DNA of 64,000 nt from Streptomyces dioscori (GTDB lineage: Bacteria; Actinomycetota; Actinomycetes; Streptomycetales; Streptomycetaceae). Below the pieces are notes generated by a model, which worked only from the letters and a program-made list of their open reading frames with translations, searched no databases and was not told the origin of the DNA. The stretch is taken from positions 186,001-250,000 of the forward strand of contig NZ_KZ679052.1 of assembly GCF_003024195.1 (NCBI RefSeq), given 5' to 3'. Positions 29,051 to 38,111 of this stretch are shown here, piece after piece; positions within the stretch are counted from its first letter, which is position 1; each line of letters opens with the position of its first letter. The position numbers and the translations under genes were made by a program.

Positions 29051-29098
29051 AAGGGGCGCGGGGAACTGCGCGACCAGCCACGACGAACCTGCAGCCGA
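29051..29098 (+). repeat. single intergenic repeat copy
   Basis: AAGGGGCGCGGGGAACTGCG followed by CGACCAGCCACGACG and CTGCAGCCG, a full-length copy between purM and the DUF3073 gene. Confidence 0.85.
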
Positions 29099-29214
29099 CC
29101 AGCCCACAGCAAGTACTCCCAGCCAACCCGCAGAGCGACATGCACAAAACCCGGTCCGGCAACCAACCCCGGACCGGGTGAAGCGCAGCTAGAACGACGA
29201 GCGCAGCTGGTACG

Positions 29215-29466
29215 TCAAGCCCCGCGGCGTTGCGACGCAGGACCGGACTCATCGTCCTCGTCCTCGTCGTCGTTGTAGAGATCCGCGTACTGGGAGTACG
29301 GGTCGTCTTCCTCGTCGTCGTCCTCGAACGGCTCGCCATTCGGCGGCTGTTGCGAAGTCGAAGCGCCCAGCTCATTGGCCAGACGCGACAGATCGGTCCC
29401 GCCGCTGCTGTACTTCAGCTGGCGGGCGACCTTCGTCTGCTTGGCCTTTGCCCGGCCGCGCCCCAT
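29215..29466 (-). CDS. DUF3073 small acidic-tailed protein
   Basis: 83 residues from ATG 29466, set by GAGGGGG ahead of it. The N-terminus MGRGRAKAKQTKVARQLKY is the hallmark of the actinobacterial DUF3073 family. The middle reads DLSRLANELG and the tail is strongly acidic (FEDDDEEDDPYSQYADLY). The basic head and acidic tail suggest nucleic-acid or ribosome contact, but no function is established. In other Streptomyces it sits at the same place beside purM (recalled order). Confidence 0.9.
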   Translation of the reverse strand: MGRGRAKAKQTKVARQLKYSSGGTDLSRLANELGASTSQQPPNGEPFEDDDEEDDPYSQYADLYNDDEDEDDESGPASQRRGA

Positions 29467-29789
29467 GGCTCGACCCCCTCGGATACGGGGCTCGACGGCC
29501 CCAGAGTCTTGACACGCGTTCATGATCTGGAACGGGCTCTCCGTGGAGAGACCGGTCCGTAGGGCTTCCACGGTACCTGAGCCCACGCCCATACGGTACG
29601 TCGCCCGCAGGAAGCTCGTGTGCACAGGACCCGCGAGGTGCCCTGTCCTCGCTGGTCAACCGCGATTTTAACCTCTTCTTGGCGAGCGACCCGCCGACGA
29701 ACGTGAGAGTTCTCTCCCACACCCGCCGACGGGACCCCGCGGGGTCGTGAGCACAGCCCTGCGAACGGCTGCCGAACAGCCCCCGAACA
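29467..29789. other. gap between the DUF3073 gene and vdh
   Basis: An AT-richer patch around 29660-29680 (CGATTTTAACC) could hold promoters for the minus-strand DUF3073 gene. No coding frame is supported and no hairpin terminator stands out. Confidence 0.5.
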
Positions 29790-30881
29790 TCAGGGGCGGC
29801 GGGCCTCGGCCATGCGGTGCTCGGCGATCCGGTCGGCCGCGGCGGCCGGCGGAATCCCGTCCTCCTTCGCACGAGCGAATATGGCCAGCGTGGTGTCGAA
29901 GATCTTCGCGGCCTTCTCCTTGCACCGGTCGAAGTCGAAGCCGTGGAGCTCGTCGGCGACCTGGATGACACCGCCGGCGTTCACCACGTAGTCCGGCGCG
30001 TAGAGGATCCCGCGGTCGGCGAGGTCCTTCTCCACTCCCGGGTGCTCCAGCTGGTTGTTGGCCGCGCCGCAGACGATCTTCGCGGTGAGCACCGGCACGG
30101 ACTCGTCGTTCAGGGCGCCGCCGAGCGCGCACGGGGCGTAGATGTCCAGCCCCTCGGTCCGGATCAGCCGCTCGGTGTCCGGGGCGATCTGCACGGCGGG
30201 GTGCTTGTCGGCGATACGGCCCACGGAGTCCTGGCGCACGTCCGCGATCACGACCCGGGCGCCGTCCTCCAGCAGATGCTCCACCAGGTGGCGGCCGACC
30301 TTGCCGACGCCCGCGACGCCGACCGTGCGGCCACGCAGCGACGGGTCGCCCCACAGGTGCTGGGCGGAGGCCCGCATGCCCTGGAATACCCCGAAGGCCG
30401 TCAGGACGGACGAGTCGCCCGCGCCGCCGTTCTCGGGGGAGCGCCCGGTGGTCCAGCGGCACTCGCGCGCCACGACGTCCATGTCGGCCACGTAGGTGCC
30501 GACGTCGCAGGCGGTCACGTACCGGCCGCCGAGCGAGGCGACGAAACGGCCGTACGCGAGGAGCAGGTCCTCGGTCTTGATCTGCTCGGGGTCACCGATG
30601 ATCACGGCCTTGCCGCCGCCGTGGTCGAGCCCGGCCATGGCGTTCTTGTAGGACATCCCGCGGGCGAGGTTCAGCGCGTCGGCGACGGCCGCGGCCTCGC
30701 TCTCGTACGGGTAGAAGCGGGTGCCGCCGAGGGCCGGGCCCAGGGCGGTCGAGTGGATGGCGATGACGGCCTTGAGGCCGGTGGCGCGGTCCTGACAGAG
30801 CACGACCTGCTCATGGCCGCCCTGATCCGACCGGAACAGGGTGTGCAGTACGTCGTCAGGGCTGCCGGTTACGTCGGTCAC
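29790..30881 (-). CDS. vdh: valine (branched-chain amino acid) dehydrogenase
   Basis: 363 residues from GTG 30881, preceded by GGGAG at a good distance. It belongs to the Glu/Leu/Phe/Val dehydrogenase family and oxidatively deaminates valine with NAD+, feeding acyl-CoA precursors. Visible features: STALGPALGGTRFYPY, the catalytic Lys region GMSYKNAMAGLDHGGGKAVI, CDVGTYVADMD, the NAD fold GVAGVGKVGRHLVEHL and the end CGAANNQL plus PDYVVNAGGVIQVADEL. From memory it resembles S. coelicolor Vdh closely in sequence and length. Leucine dehydrogenase activity cannot be excluded. Confidence 0.93.
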   Translation of the reverse strand: MTDVTGSPDDVLHTLFRSDQGGHEQVVLCQDRATGLKAVIAIHSTALGPALGGTRFYPYESEAAAVADALNLARGMSYKNAMAGLDHGGGKAVIIGDPEQIKTEDLLLAYGRFVASLGGRYVTACDVGTYVADMDVVARECRWTTGRSPENGGAGDSSVLTAFGVFQGMRASAQHLWGDPSLRGRTVGVAGVGKVGRHLVEHLLEDGARVVIADVRQDSVGRIADKHPAVQIAPDTERLIRTEGLDIYAPCALGGALNDESVPVLTAKIVCGAANNQLEHPGVEKDLADRGILYAPDYVVNAGGVIQVADELHGFDFDRCKEKAAKIFDTTLAIFARAKEDGIPPAAAADRIAEHRMAEARRP

Positions 30882-31114
30882 TGTGGTGACTCCCAGGTAA
30901 GTAGCGGCGGGTCGGGGCGGCCCTCGTACGGGTGGCGGGGGTCCGTGTGGCACGAGATTAGAGCCTGTACGGGACCGCCATCGGCCCAGTGGTCAGGATC
31001 ACCCCCGGCCGGAGTACGGTCACGGACGGGCGTGGGACGATTTGCAGGGGTTTCCCGCGTGTCCGCGCACCGGTTGCGCGGTTTTCCACCGGGTCGGCTG
31101 GGGAGGGAGCAAGC

Positions 31115-31981
31115 GTGCCCAAGGTGACCTCGTTGATCGTCCCGTACGCGTCCTATCTCCGGGTGTACGAACCGCTCGCGGCCTTCCCGGAACCGGAGCG
31201 CGGCCACTGGTACCGCTACGCGCGCCGGCCAGGGCGTCCCTCGTACCAGGACGAACTGCGCCGCTCGCTGGCCGACTTGCTGCCCGTGCCGCCGATCGCG
31301 GTGCCGGTGCAGGAGAGCGGTGACGCGTTCGTCGCGGAGGTGGACGGCGTGCTGTGCGTGTGCCCCTGGCGGACCCGGCTACGCGGCTGGGAGGCGCTCG
31401 GCGACCTGGCCGAGGAGCTGCCGGCCCCCGTCCTGGACGCGGCGCTGCCCGAGCTCGTACGCCGGCAGGCGACCCAGGACTACGAGCGCTGGCTGACCCG
31501 CAACCCCGACGCCCGGCCCTGGATCCGCACCTCGACCTGGCAGGTCCCGCTGCACTGGTTCGTGCTCGTCTCGGACGAGGAGCGCGAGTACGACAAGGGC
31601 GCCGGGTCCGGGGGCGCTTCGCGGGCCGAGCAGGACGCTCCCGTGCTGCGCTACCGCACGCCGATGGTGCAGGCGCGGCGGCGGGTGGCGCGGGCCCTGC
31701 GGACGCTGCGGGACACCCTCGACGAGGGTCCGCTCATCGACGGCCTGGTGGACGTGGGGCGTTGGCTGGAGGAGTTCCATCCGCGCTCGCTGGTGGAGCT
31801 TGACTACGGCGGCCTCGTCCACGTGCTGCCCGCGGGGGAGCTGGACGGCGACCATTCCGCCGCCGATGTCGCCGAGGGCATCGAGGCGTTGCGCACGGGC
31901 GACGGGCCCGGCGCGGGCGAGGCATACGGTCGGCTCGTGGAACGGTGGCGTTCGGTACGGGACCGGCGCTCGGCGAACTGA
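31115..31981 (+). CDS. conserved hypothetical protein upstream of bldC
   Basis: 288 residues from GTG 31115, with the strong ribosome site GGGGAGGGAG. It is a soluble protein. Notable stretches are LIVPYASYLRVYEPLAAFPEPERGHW, YARRPGRPSYQDELRRSLADLLPVPPIAVPV, DGVLCVCPWRTRLRGWEALGDL and TWQVPLHWFVLVSDEEREY. No known domain is recognised; the regular Leu/Arg/Glu spacing suggests a helical fold. It is divergent from vdh and about 500 bp before bldC on the same strand. Confidence 0.8.
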   Translation: MPKVTSLIVPYASYLRVYEPLAAFPEPERGHWYRYARRPGRPSYQDELRRSLADLLPVPPIAVPVQESGDAFVAEVDGVLCVCPWRTRLRGWEALGDLAEELPAPVLDAALPELVRRQATQDYERWLTRNPDARPWIRTSTWQVPLHWFVLVSDEEREYDKGAGSGGASRAEQDAPVLRYRTPMVQARRRVARALRTLRDTLDEGPLIDGLVDVGRWLEEFHPRSLVELDYGGLVHVLPAGELDGDHSAADVAEGIEALRTGDGPGAGEAYGRLVERWRSVRDRRSAN

Positions 31982-32204
31982 GGGGCGCACGGAGGCTCTT
32001 CGGGCGCCCGGTTCCTGTGCGTCACGGAGCCTGACAGGACGTAAGTCCCGATCCGGGTCGTACGGGGTAAGGGTGACGGACGGCACTAACACGGACCTTG
32101 CGCCCAACGGCCCTCCTCATGCCAAAATAGGACAAGGAGTCCGGGGAGGGCTCTCTCTGCCCACGTTTGGGTGGAATCTCGGCATTGCGCTGCAGGGGGG
32201 TCAC

Positions 32205-32345
32205 GTGACTCCTGATCGTCCTGTGACTGATCGTCACAGTGGCGTGACTGTCCGCTATGGCATGGTCCATCGGCTTCCGTCGCTGATGAACACCTGGGAG
32301 GGCAATTCCATCGGTTTGGCCGACGTGGCTGGACGGATGGTGTAG
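32205..32345 (+). CDS. candidate 46-codon ORF in the bldC upstream region
   Basis: GTG 32205 follows AGGGGGG with good spacing and reads to TAG 32343-32345. The peptide ends SIGLADVAGRMV. Third-position GC is much lower than in the real genes nearby (many GAT, CGT, ACT), so the coding signal is weak. It ends 30 bp before the likely bldC -10. It could be a leader peptide or chance. Confidence 0.25.
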   Translation: MTPDRPVTDRHSGVTVRYGMVHRLPSLMNTWEGNSIGLADVAGRMV

Positions 32346-32374
32346 TTGTAGTGCCGAGGACAAGCCGTTCGTCC

Positions 32375-32380
32375 TATAAC
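32375..32380 (+). promoter_or_regulatory. putative bldC -10 element
   Basis: TATAAC at this position would start a transcript near 32387 and give a 5' leader of about 90 nt for bldC. No clear -35 is seen, as is common in Streptomyces. Confidence 0.4.
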
Positions 32381-32440
32381 CGACTCGACCCGCATCCGCC
32401 ATTTCGGGCAACGCGGGTCAAGGTGCAGAATTTAGAGGAA

Positions 32441-32462
32441 AGAACCGAGAACGATCGGTTCT
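32441..32462 (+). promoter_or_regulatory. inverted repeat directly before the bldC ribosome site
   Basis: Arms AGAACCGA and TCGGTTCT around a six-base centre GAACGA. The right arm ends three bases before GAGGAGG, the bldC ribosome site. In RNA it would be a hairpin next to the start signal; in DNA it could be an operator. Confidence 0.5.
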
Positions 32463-32478
32463 CCCGAGGAGGCCGCTC

Positions 32479-32685
32479 ATGACCGCTCGCACCCCTGATG
32501 CCGAGCCGCTGCTGACCCCGGCTGAGGTCGCCACGATGTTCCGCGTGGACCCTAAGACGGTCACGCGGTGGGCGAAGGCCGGCAAGCTCACGTCGATCCG
32601 CACGCTGGGTGGGCATCGCCGTTACCGCGAAGCAGAGGTACGTGCTCTGCTCGCGGGCATCCCGCAGCAGCGCAGCGAAGCCTGA
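32479..32685 (+). CDS. bldC: developmental regulator BldC (MerR-like)
   Basis: 68 residues, a single winged-helix domain with no effector domain: LLTPAEVATMFRVDPKTVTRWAKAGKL, then TSIRTLGGHRRYREAEVRALL. BldC binds direct repeats cooperatively and controls the onset of sporulation in Streptomyces (established for S. coelicolor and S. venezuelae). ATG 32479 follows CGAGGAGG. The leader carries a hairpin next to the ribosome site, and a terminator lies 180 bp downstream. Confidence 0.97.
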   Translation: MTARTPDAEPLLTPAEVATMFRVDPKTVTRWAKAGKLTSIRTLGGHRRYREAEVRALLAGIPQQRSEA

Positions 32686-32866
32686 ACAACAACTGCATAG
32701 CCACATAGCAGGGTATTTCGGCAGGTCCCCCAACTTGTCGGCAGGGCCCTGACGCAAGTACCGCTTCACGCGTCATCCAAGCACCACCCAAGTACCAAGC
32801 GACGCGGATCCCGCCCCAACGGGGTCCCCGCCCGAGCAAGAACCACTAGCACTGTGGGTGCGTCGT

Positions 32867-32908
32867 AGATCGCGCTGGACTCCGCCGGGTCCAGCGCGAT
32901 CTTTTTTT
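32867..32908 (+). terminator. bldC terminator
   Basis: A 14-bp perfect stem (32867-32880 with 32889-32902), an eight-base loop and a run of T, the most canonical intrinsic terminator in the window. Confidence 0.9.
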
Positions 32909-33033
32909 GTGCGCTGGTCATGGGGTGTGCGCGCTTACCGGGTCGGTCTGTGAGTGGCCTTGTCGCAGTCTGGGCGAGACTGTCGGATCGGCTGTGAGTC
33001 CCTCTGGGGCTCGGTGCAATTGCACATATTAAA

Positions 33034-33061
33034 TTGACCTGTTGTAGGTGGGGGGTAAGAT
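33034..33061 (+). promoter_or_regulatory. orphan promoter-like site after bldC
   Basis: TTGACC and TAAGAT are separated by 16 bases, a good sigma-70-type (HrdB) match. Just upstream is a 12-bp palindrome GTGCAATTGCAC (33014-33025), and AATT occurs twice with 10 bases between (33018 and 33032). The 33062-33264 stretch holds no gene on the plus strand. It may drive a small RNA or be chance in an AT-richer patch. The whole gap 32909-33264 otherwise looks empty. Confidence 0.4.
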
Positions 33062-33264
33062 CCGCAGGTTTGAAAACTTATGCGGTGACACCCGTCACAT
33101 GCCGGGGTTCTTGTTGCGCGTGGCATACCTGCGCTATTGGGGGACGCGTTCATCTGGGGCCGCGTGAGGGGTAGTTGAGACGCGGCCTTCGTTCAGACGG
33201 GCGGATCACGCGGGCGCGTACGCGGCGATCGCGCGGGCGGTCACGTGGGCGATGACACGGGCGG

Positions 33265-33447
33265 TCACGCCGGGGCGGGGCCGTCGTCCTCCGGGGTGCC
33301 GTCCAGGTCCTCGGGGCCGGCCTCCGAGGCCAGTCGCAGGAGGCGGTGGCAGATCGGGCAGTGCCTCGTCCGGTGGCGGTGTCCTGAGGCGGCCGACAGG
33401 TGGGCGCGGAGCAGGGCTCGCGTCTCATGCCGAGCGGTCGCCGCCAT
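33265..33447 (-). CDS. small CxxC protein, DUF6274-like
   Basis: 60 residues from ATG 33447, which follows a near-perfect GGAGGTGA ribosome site. The sequence has HETRALLRAHLSAASG, then a Cys-x2-Cys in RHCPICHRLLRLA, then an acidic tail. The pair CPIC with nearby His (RHRTRHC, CH) could bind zinc. It resembles small Streptomyces proteins recalled as DUF6274; no function is known. The longer open frame upstream runs through tRNA-Asp and repeats and is not coding. Confidence 0.7.
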   Translation of the reverse strand: MAATARHETRALLRAHLSAASGHRHRTRHCPICHRLLRLASEAGPEDLDGTPEDDGPAPA

Positions 33448-33598
33448 GGTCACCTCCGGTGGGGTCTGGGGCTTTGTTCTGTAGGTACTTGGGGAATGTG
33501 GCGGCGTCAAGGGCGTGTGGACGGCGGACGGGCCTGATGGGGTCTGTGGGGGTGTTGTTGGGATCTGTGGCGGCGATTGGGGTGGTGGGCCCGTTCGT

Positions 33599-33717
33599 CG
33601 GCTGCGGGTCGACGGGGGCTTGTCGCGCAGTTCCCCGCGCCCCCAGGGGGTGGGGGTGCCGTGGAATGTCGGGTGCGGGCCGGTGGGGGTTGGCCGCGCA
33701 GTTCCCCGCGCCCCTGG
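33599..33717 (-). repeat. two intergenic repeat copies, minus orientation
   Basis: Copies at about 33599-33645 and 33670-33717 read CGCGCAGTTCCCCGCGCCCC on the plus strand. They lie between the small CxxC gene and the tRNA-Asp terminator. Confidence 0.85.
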
Positions 33718-33751
33718 GAGGCCCCGGAGGGGCCCTCGGGAGGGTGGGCGC

Positions 33752-33797
33752 AACAAGAAGGCCCCGCTTCCGTTTCCGGATGCGGGGCCTTCTTGTT
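33752..33797 (-). terminator. terminator of tRNA-Asp copy 1
   Basis: A 16-bp perfect stem (33752-33767 with 33782-33797) with a 14-base loop, nine bases past the 3' end of the minus-strand tRNA-Asp. A/T-rich outer ends give a U-containing tail. Confidence 0.8.
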
Positions 33798-33806
33798 CTT
33801 CTTCTG

Positions 33807-33881
33807 CGGTCCTGACGGGATTTGAACCCGCGGCCTCCACCTTGACAGGGTGGCGAGCACTCCAAACTGCTCCACAGGACC
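33807..33881 (-). tRNA. tRNA-Asp (anticodon GTC), copy 1
   Basis: 75 nt with acceptor GGTCCTG/CAGGACC, anticodon loop CTGTCAA in CCACC/GGTGG and T-loop TTCAAAT. No CCA is encoded. It is identical to 39848-39922, and the two copies flank hrpA. Confidence 0.95.
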
Positions 33882-33974
33882 TTGTTTCGCAGTGCGATCT
33901 TGCGTTGCGCTGCGAGACAAGACTGTACAGGAGGGTTGGCCCCCCGAGCGAACTCACCCGGTGTGCGGACGCCG

Positions 33975-36900
33975 TTACGGAGCGGCCGCGTCGATCGCCT
34001 TCACGATGCGCTTGTCGGAGACCGGATACGCCGTGCCCAGCGCGTGCGCGAAGTAGCTGACGCGCAGCTCCTCGATCATCCAGCGGATGTCCCGGACGGA
34101 GGAGGGGACGGGGCGGCCCTGCGGCAACTGCTCCAGCAGCCAGGCGTACTCGTCCTGCATCTCGTGGACCTTCTCCATCCGACTGGTGTCCCGCTGCGCG
34201 TTCGTCGGCATCTGCTGCAGACGGCGGTCCGCCGCGACCAGATAGCGCATCAGGTCCGGCAGCCGCCGCAGGCCCGTCGCCGTGACGAAGCCGGGCCGTA
34301 CGAGGGCGTCCAGCTGCGTCCGTACGTCCGTCAGGTTGGCGAGCAGCACAGGGCTGCGTACGCCCTTCAGACGGCGTTCACAGGCCTGCCAGGCGGCCAG
34401 CACCTGTTCGACCTGGCCGACCGTGCGGACCGTCGTGTCGACGATCTCCGCGCGCACCTTGTCGTACAGCTTCCGGTACGACTCCTCGTCCCAGGCCGGG
34501 CCGCCGAAGTCGCCGATGAGCTTGTCGGCGGCGGCCGTCGCGCAGTCGTCGAACAGGGCCTGGATCGACCCGTGCGGATTCGCGGAAAGGGCCAGCTTCT
34601 GGGCGTTGGTGAGCTTGTCCGACGCGAACTTCGCCGGATTCACCGGGATGTTGCGCAGGATGAGCCGCCGCGTGCCCTTCCACATCGCCTGCTGCTGTTC
34701 GGCCTCGGTGTCGAAGAGGCGTACGGAGACGGTGTTCGCCTTCGGCCCTTCGTCGACCAGAGCCGGGTACGCCTTCACCGGCTGGCCCGCCCGGCGCGTC
34801 TCGAAGAGGCGGGTGAGGGAGCCGATGGTCCAGTCGGTCAGCCCGGTCCGCTCCAGGGACTCCCCGCCCTCCCGCTGGGCCGTCGCCGCCGCGGCCTGCG
34901 AGATCGCCTGGCGCGCCTTCGGCTTCAGCCGGACCTTGAGGGCCTCCAGGTCCTTATCCTCGGCCAGCTTGCGGCGCCGCTCGTCGACGATCCGGAAGGT
35001 GATCTTCAGGTGGTCGTCGAGCCGGGACCAGTCGAAGTCGTCGGCGGTGAGAGGCACTCCGACCATGCGCTTCAGCTCGCGCGCCATCGTCACGGTCAGG
35101 GGCTCCTGCAGGGGCACCGCCCGCTCCAGGAACCGCTGCGCGAAGTTGGGCGCCGGAACGTAGTTGCGGCGGATCGGTTTGGGGAGAGAACGGATCAGCT
35201 CGGTGACGACCTGCTCCCGCAGCCCCGGGATCTGCCACTCGAAGCCCTCGTCCGTGACCTGGTTCAGCACCTGCAGCGGAATGTGGACGGTCACACCGTC
35301 CGCGTCGGCGCCCGGCTCGAACTGGTACGTGACGGGGAACTTCAGCCGCCCCTGCCGCCACGAGTCCGGATAGTCGTCCTTGGTGACCGCCCCGGCGGTC
35401 TCGCGGATGAGCATCGAGCGCTCGAAGTCGAGGAGTTCGGGCTCTTCCTGCCGCTTGTGCTTCCACCAGGAGTCGAAGTGCGCGCCGGACACGACATGGG
35501 CGGGCACCCGCTCCTCGTAGAAGTCGAAGAGCGTGTCGTCGTCGACCAGGATGTCCCGGCGCCGCGCCCGGTGCTCCAGCTCCTCGACCTCGGTGAGGAG
35601 CCGGCGGTTGTCGGAGAAGAACTTGTGGTGCGTACGCCAGTCGCCCTCGACGAGTGCGTTGCGGATGAAGAGCTCGCGGCTGATCTCGGGGTCGATGCGC
35701 CCGTAGTTGACCTTCCGCTGGGCGACGATCGGCACCCCGTACAGGGTGACCTTCTCGTACGCCATCACCGCAGCCTGGTCCTTCTCCCAGTGCGGTTCGC
35801 TGTACGTGCGCTTCAGCAGGTGCTCGGCGAGCGGTTCGATCCACTCGGGCTCGATCTTCGCGTTGACGCGGGCCCACAGCCGGGACGTCTCGACGAGTTC
35901 GGCGGACATCACGAAGCGCGGGGGCTTCTTGAAGAGGGCCGAGCCGGGGAAGATCGCGAACTTGGCGTTGCGTGCGCCCACGTAGTCGTTCTTCGCGCTG
36001 CTGCGGCCGTCCTTCCCGCCGTCCTTGCCGCCCTCCTTCCCGGTCTCCTTCACGTCCTTCATGCCGATGTGGGAGAGCAGGCCGGCCAGCAGGGAGAGGT
36101 GGACGTGCTGCTCGGGAGCGTCGTCCTCGTTGAGCTGGATGCCCATTTGCTTGGCGACGGTCCGCAGCTGCGTGTAGATGTCCTGCCACTCGCGGATCCG
36201 CAGGAAGTTCAGGTACTCCTGCTTGCACATGCGACGGAAAGAGGACGAGCCGCGCTCCTTCTGCTGCTCGCGCACGTACCGCCAGAGGTTGAGGTACGCG
36301 AGGAAGTCGGACGTCTCGTCCTTGAAGCGGGCGTGCTGCTGGTCCGCCTGCGTCTGCTTCTCCGACGGCCGCTCGCGCGGGTCCTGGATGGAGAGCGCGG
36401 CGGCGATCACCATGACCTCGCGGACGCACCCGTTCTTGTCGGCCTCCAGGACCATGCGGGCCAGGCGCGGGTCGACGGGCAGCTGGGCGAGCTTGCGGCC
36501 GGTGTCGGTGAGCCGCTTGCGCGGGTCCTTCTCCGTCGGGTCGAGGGCGTTGAGCTCTTGGAGGAGCTGGACGCCGTCGCGGATGTTGCGGTGGTCCGGC
36601 GGGTCGATGAAGGGGAACTTCTCGATCTCGCCGAGCCCGGCCGCGGTCATCTGGAGGATGACGGACGCCAGGTTCGTACGGAGGATCTCGGCGTCGGTGA
36701 ACTCCGGGCGGGCGAGGAAGTCGTCCTCGGAGTACAGCCGGATGCAGATGCCGTCGCTCGTACGACCACAGCGGCCCTTGCGCTGGTTGGCGCTGGCCTG
36801 CGAGATCGCCTCGATGGGCAGCCGCTGGACCTTGGTGCGGTGGCTGTATCTGGAGATACGGGCGTTGCCCGGGTCGATCACGTACTTGATGCCCGGGACG

Positions 36901-37973
36901 GTGAGGGAGGTCTCGGCGACGTTGGTCGCCAGAACGATCCTGCGCCCCGTGTGCTGCTGGAACACGCGGTGCTGCTCGGCGTGCGAGAGGCGCGCGTAGA
37001 GAGGGAGCACCTCGGTGAACCGGTACTTCCTCTTCTCCAGCGCGTCCGCCGTGTCGCGGATCTCCCGCTCCCCGGAGAGGAAGACGAGGATGTCGCCCTT
37101 GCCCTCGCCCTGCAACTCCTCGACGGCGTCGCAGATCGCGGTGATCTGGTCGCGGTCGGCGTCGTCGCCGTCCTCTTCGAGGAGCGGGCGATACCGCACC
37201 TCGACGGGGTACGTACGTCCGCTGACCTCGACGATCGGCGCGTCCCCGAAGTGCCGGGAGAACCGCTCCGGGTCGATGGTCGCGGAGGTGATGACGACCT
37301 TCAGGTCCGGCCGCTTCGGGAGCAGCTGGGCCAGATAGCCGAGCAGGAAGTCGATGTTCAGGGACCGCTCGTGGGCCTCGTCGATGATGATCGTGTCGTA
37401 CGCGCGCAGCTCGCGGTCCGTCTGGACCTCGGCGAGCAGGATGCCGTCCGTCATCAGCTTGACGAAGGTGGCCTCCGGGCTGACCTGGTCGGTGAAGCGG
37501 ACCTTCCAGCCGACGGCCTCGCCCAGCGGGGTGTCCAGCTCGTCGGCGACCCGCTCCGCGACGGTCCGGGCGGCGATCCGGCGGGGCTGGGTGTGCCCGA
37601 TCATGCCGCGGACGCCACGGCCCAGCTCCAGACAGATCTTGGGGATCTGGGTCGTCTTGCCGGAGCCGGTCTCGCCCGCGACGATGACGACCTGGTGATC
37701 ACGGATGGCGTCCGCGATCACGTCCTTCTTCTGACTGACGGGCAGCTGCTCGGGGTACGAGACGGTGGGCACGCGGCCGCGCCGCTCGGCCATGCGGGTC
37801 TCGGCCCTCGCCACCTCCGTCTCGATCTCGGCGGTGACGGCGGCGCGGGCCTCTGGCTTGCGGATCCGGCGCGCGCCTTCGAGCCTGCGCCCGAGCCGGT
37901 GCGCGTCGCGCAGTGACAGCTCGGCCAGACGGGAGGCGAGATCGCCGAGGGCGGGGGCAGGATGCGTAGACAT
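33975..37973 (-). CDS. hrpA: ATP-dependent RNA helicase HrpA (DEAH box)
   Basis: 1332 residues, normal for bacterial HrpA. Walker A GETGSGKTT is at 100-108, DEAH at 198-201 and motif III SAT at 230-232. Motif VI is in the region QRKGRCGRTSDGICIRLY. Then come the winged-helix/ratchet, OB-fold and the long C-terminal HrpA-specific domain (DUF3418-like). The insertion near residues 635-660 (GKEGGKDGGKDGR) is a basic low-complexity stretch. HrpA rescues stalled ribosomes in E. coli by unwinding mRNA. It is monocistronic, between two identical tRNA-Asp genes. Confidence 0.97.
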   Translation of the reverse strand: MSTHPAPALGDLASRLAELSLRDAHRLGRRLEGARRIRKPEARAAVTAEIETEVARAETRMAERRGRVPTVSYPEQLPVSQKKDVIADAIRDHQVVIVAGETGSGKTTQIPKICLELGRGVRGMIGHTQPRRIAARTVAERVADELDTPLGEAVGWKVRFTDQVSPEATFVKLMTDGILLAEVQTDRELRAYDTIIIDEAHERSLNIDFLLGYLAQLLPKRPDLKVVITSATIDPERFSRHFGDAPIVEVSGRTYPVEVRYRPLLEEDGDDADRDQITAICDAVEELQGEGKGDILVFLSGEREIRDTADALEKRKYRFTEVLPLYARLSHAEQHRVFQQHTGRRIVLATNVAETSLTVPGIKYVIDPGNARISRYSHRTKVQRLPIEAISQASANQRKGRCGRTSDGICIRLYSEDDFLARPEFTDAEILRTNLASVILQMTAAGLGEIEKFPFIDPPDHRNIRDGVQLLQELNALDPTEKDPRKRLTDTGRKLAQLPVDPRLARMVLEADKNGCVREVMVIAAALSIQDPRERPSEKQTQADQQHARFKDETSDFLAYLNLWRYVREQQKERGSSSFRRMCKQEYLNFLRIREWQDIYTQLRTVAKQMGIQLNEDDAPEQHVHLSLLAGLLSHIGMKDVKETGKEGGKDGGKDGRSSAKNDYVGARNAKFAIFPGSALFKKPPRFVMSAELVETSRLWARVNAKIEPEWIEPLAEHLLKRTYSEPHWEKDQAAVMAYEKVTLYGVPIVAQRKVNYGRIDPEISRELFIRNALVEGDWRTHHKFFSDNRRLLTEVEELEHRARRRDILVDDDTLFDFYEERVPAHVVSGAHFDSWWKHKRQEEPELLDFERSMLIRETAGAVTKDDYPDSWRQGRLKFPVTYQFEPGADADGVTVHIPLQVLNQVTDEGFEWQIPGLREQVVTELIRSLPKPIRRNYVPAPNFAQRFLERAVPLQEPLTVTMARELKRMVGVPLTADDFDWSRLDDHLKITFRIVDERRRKLAEDKDLEALKVRLKPKARQAISQAAAATAQREGGESLERTGLTDWTIGSLTRLFETRRAGQPVKAYPALVDEGPKANTVSVRLFDTEAEQQQAMWKGTRRLILRNIPVNPAKFASDKLTNAQKLALSANPHGSIQALFDDCATAAADKLIGDFGGPAWDEESYRKLYDKVRAEIVDTTVRTVGQVEQVLAAWQACERRLKGVRSPVLLANLTDVRTQLDALVRPGFVTATGLRRLPDLMRYLVAADRRLQQMPTNAQRDTSRMEKVHEMQDEYAWLLEQLPQGRPVPSSVRDIRWMIEELRVSYFAHALGTAYPVSDKRIVKAIDAAAP

Positions 37974-38111
37974 ACGCGGTCCAGGATCTCACCTCGGGGA
38001 AACGTGGGGCGAACGCTTTTGCGCGGGGGCCTGTCCGGCAGGCAGGGCTCCGAGGCCGCTAGAGGTGACCGTCGCAGAGAAATATCCTTTATGCGCCTTT
38101 AGCGTGGGCGT

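Noticed and set aside
29467..29625. N-terminal extension of the DUF3073 protein
   Set aside because: The family starts at MGRGRAKAKQ and a strong ribosome site precedes that ATG; the upstream frame lacks coding character.
33882..37916. Very long open frame on the plus strand opposite hrpA
   Set aside because: It is the antisense shadow of hrpA, whose motifs are complete; high GC bias makes the opposite strand free of stops. The translation has no family motif or ribosome site.
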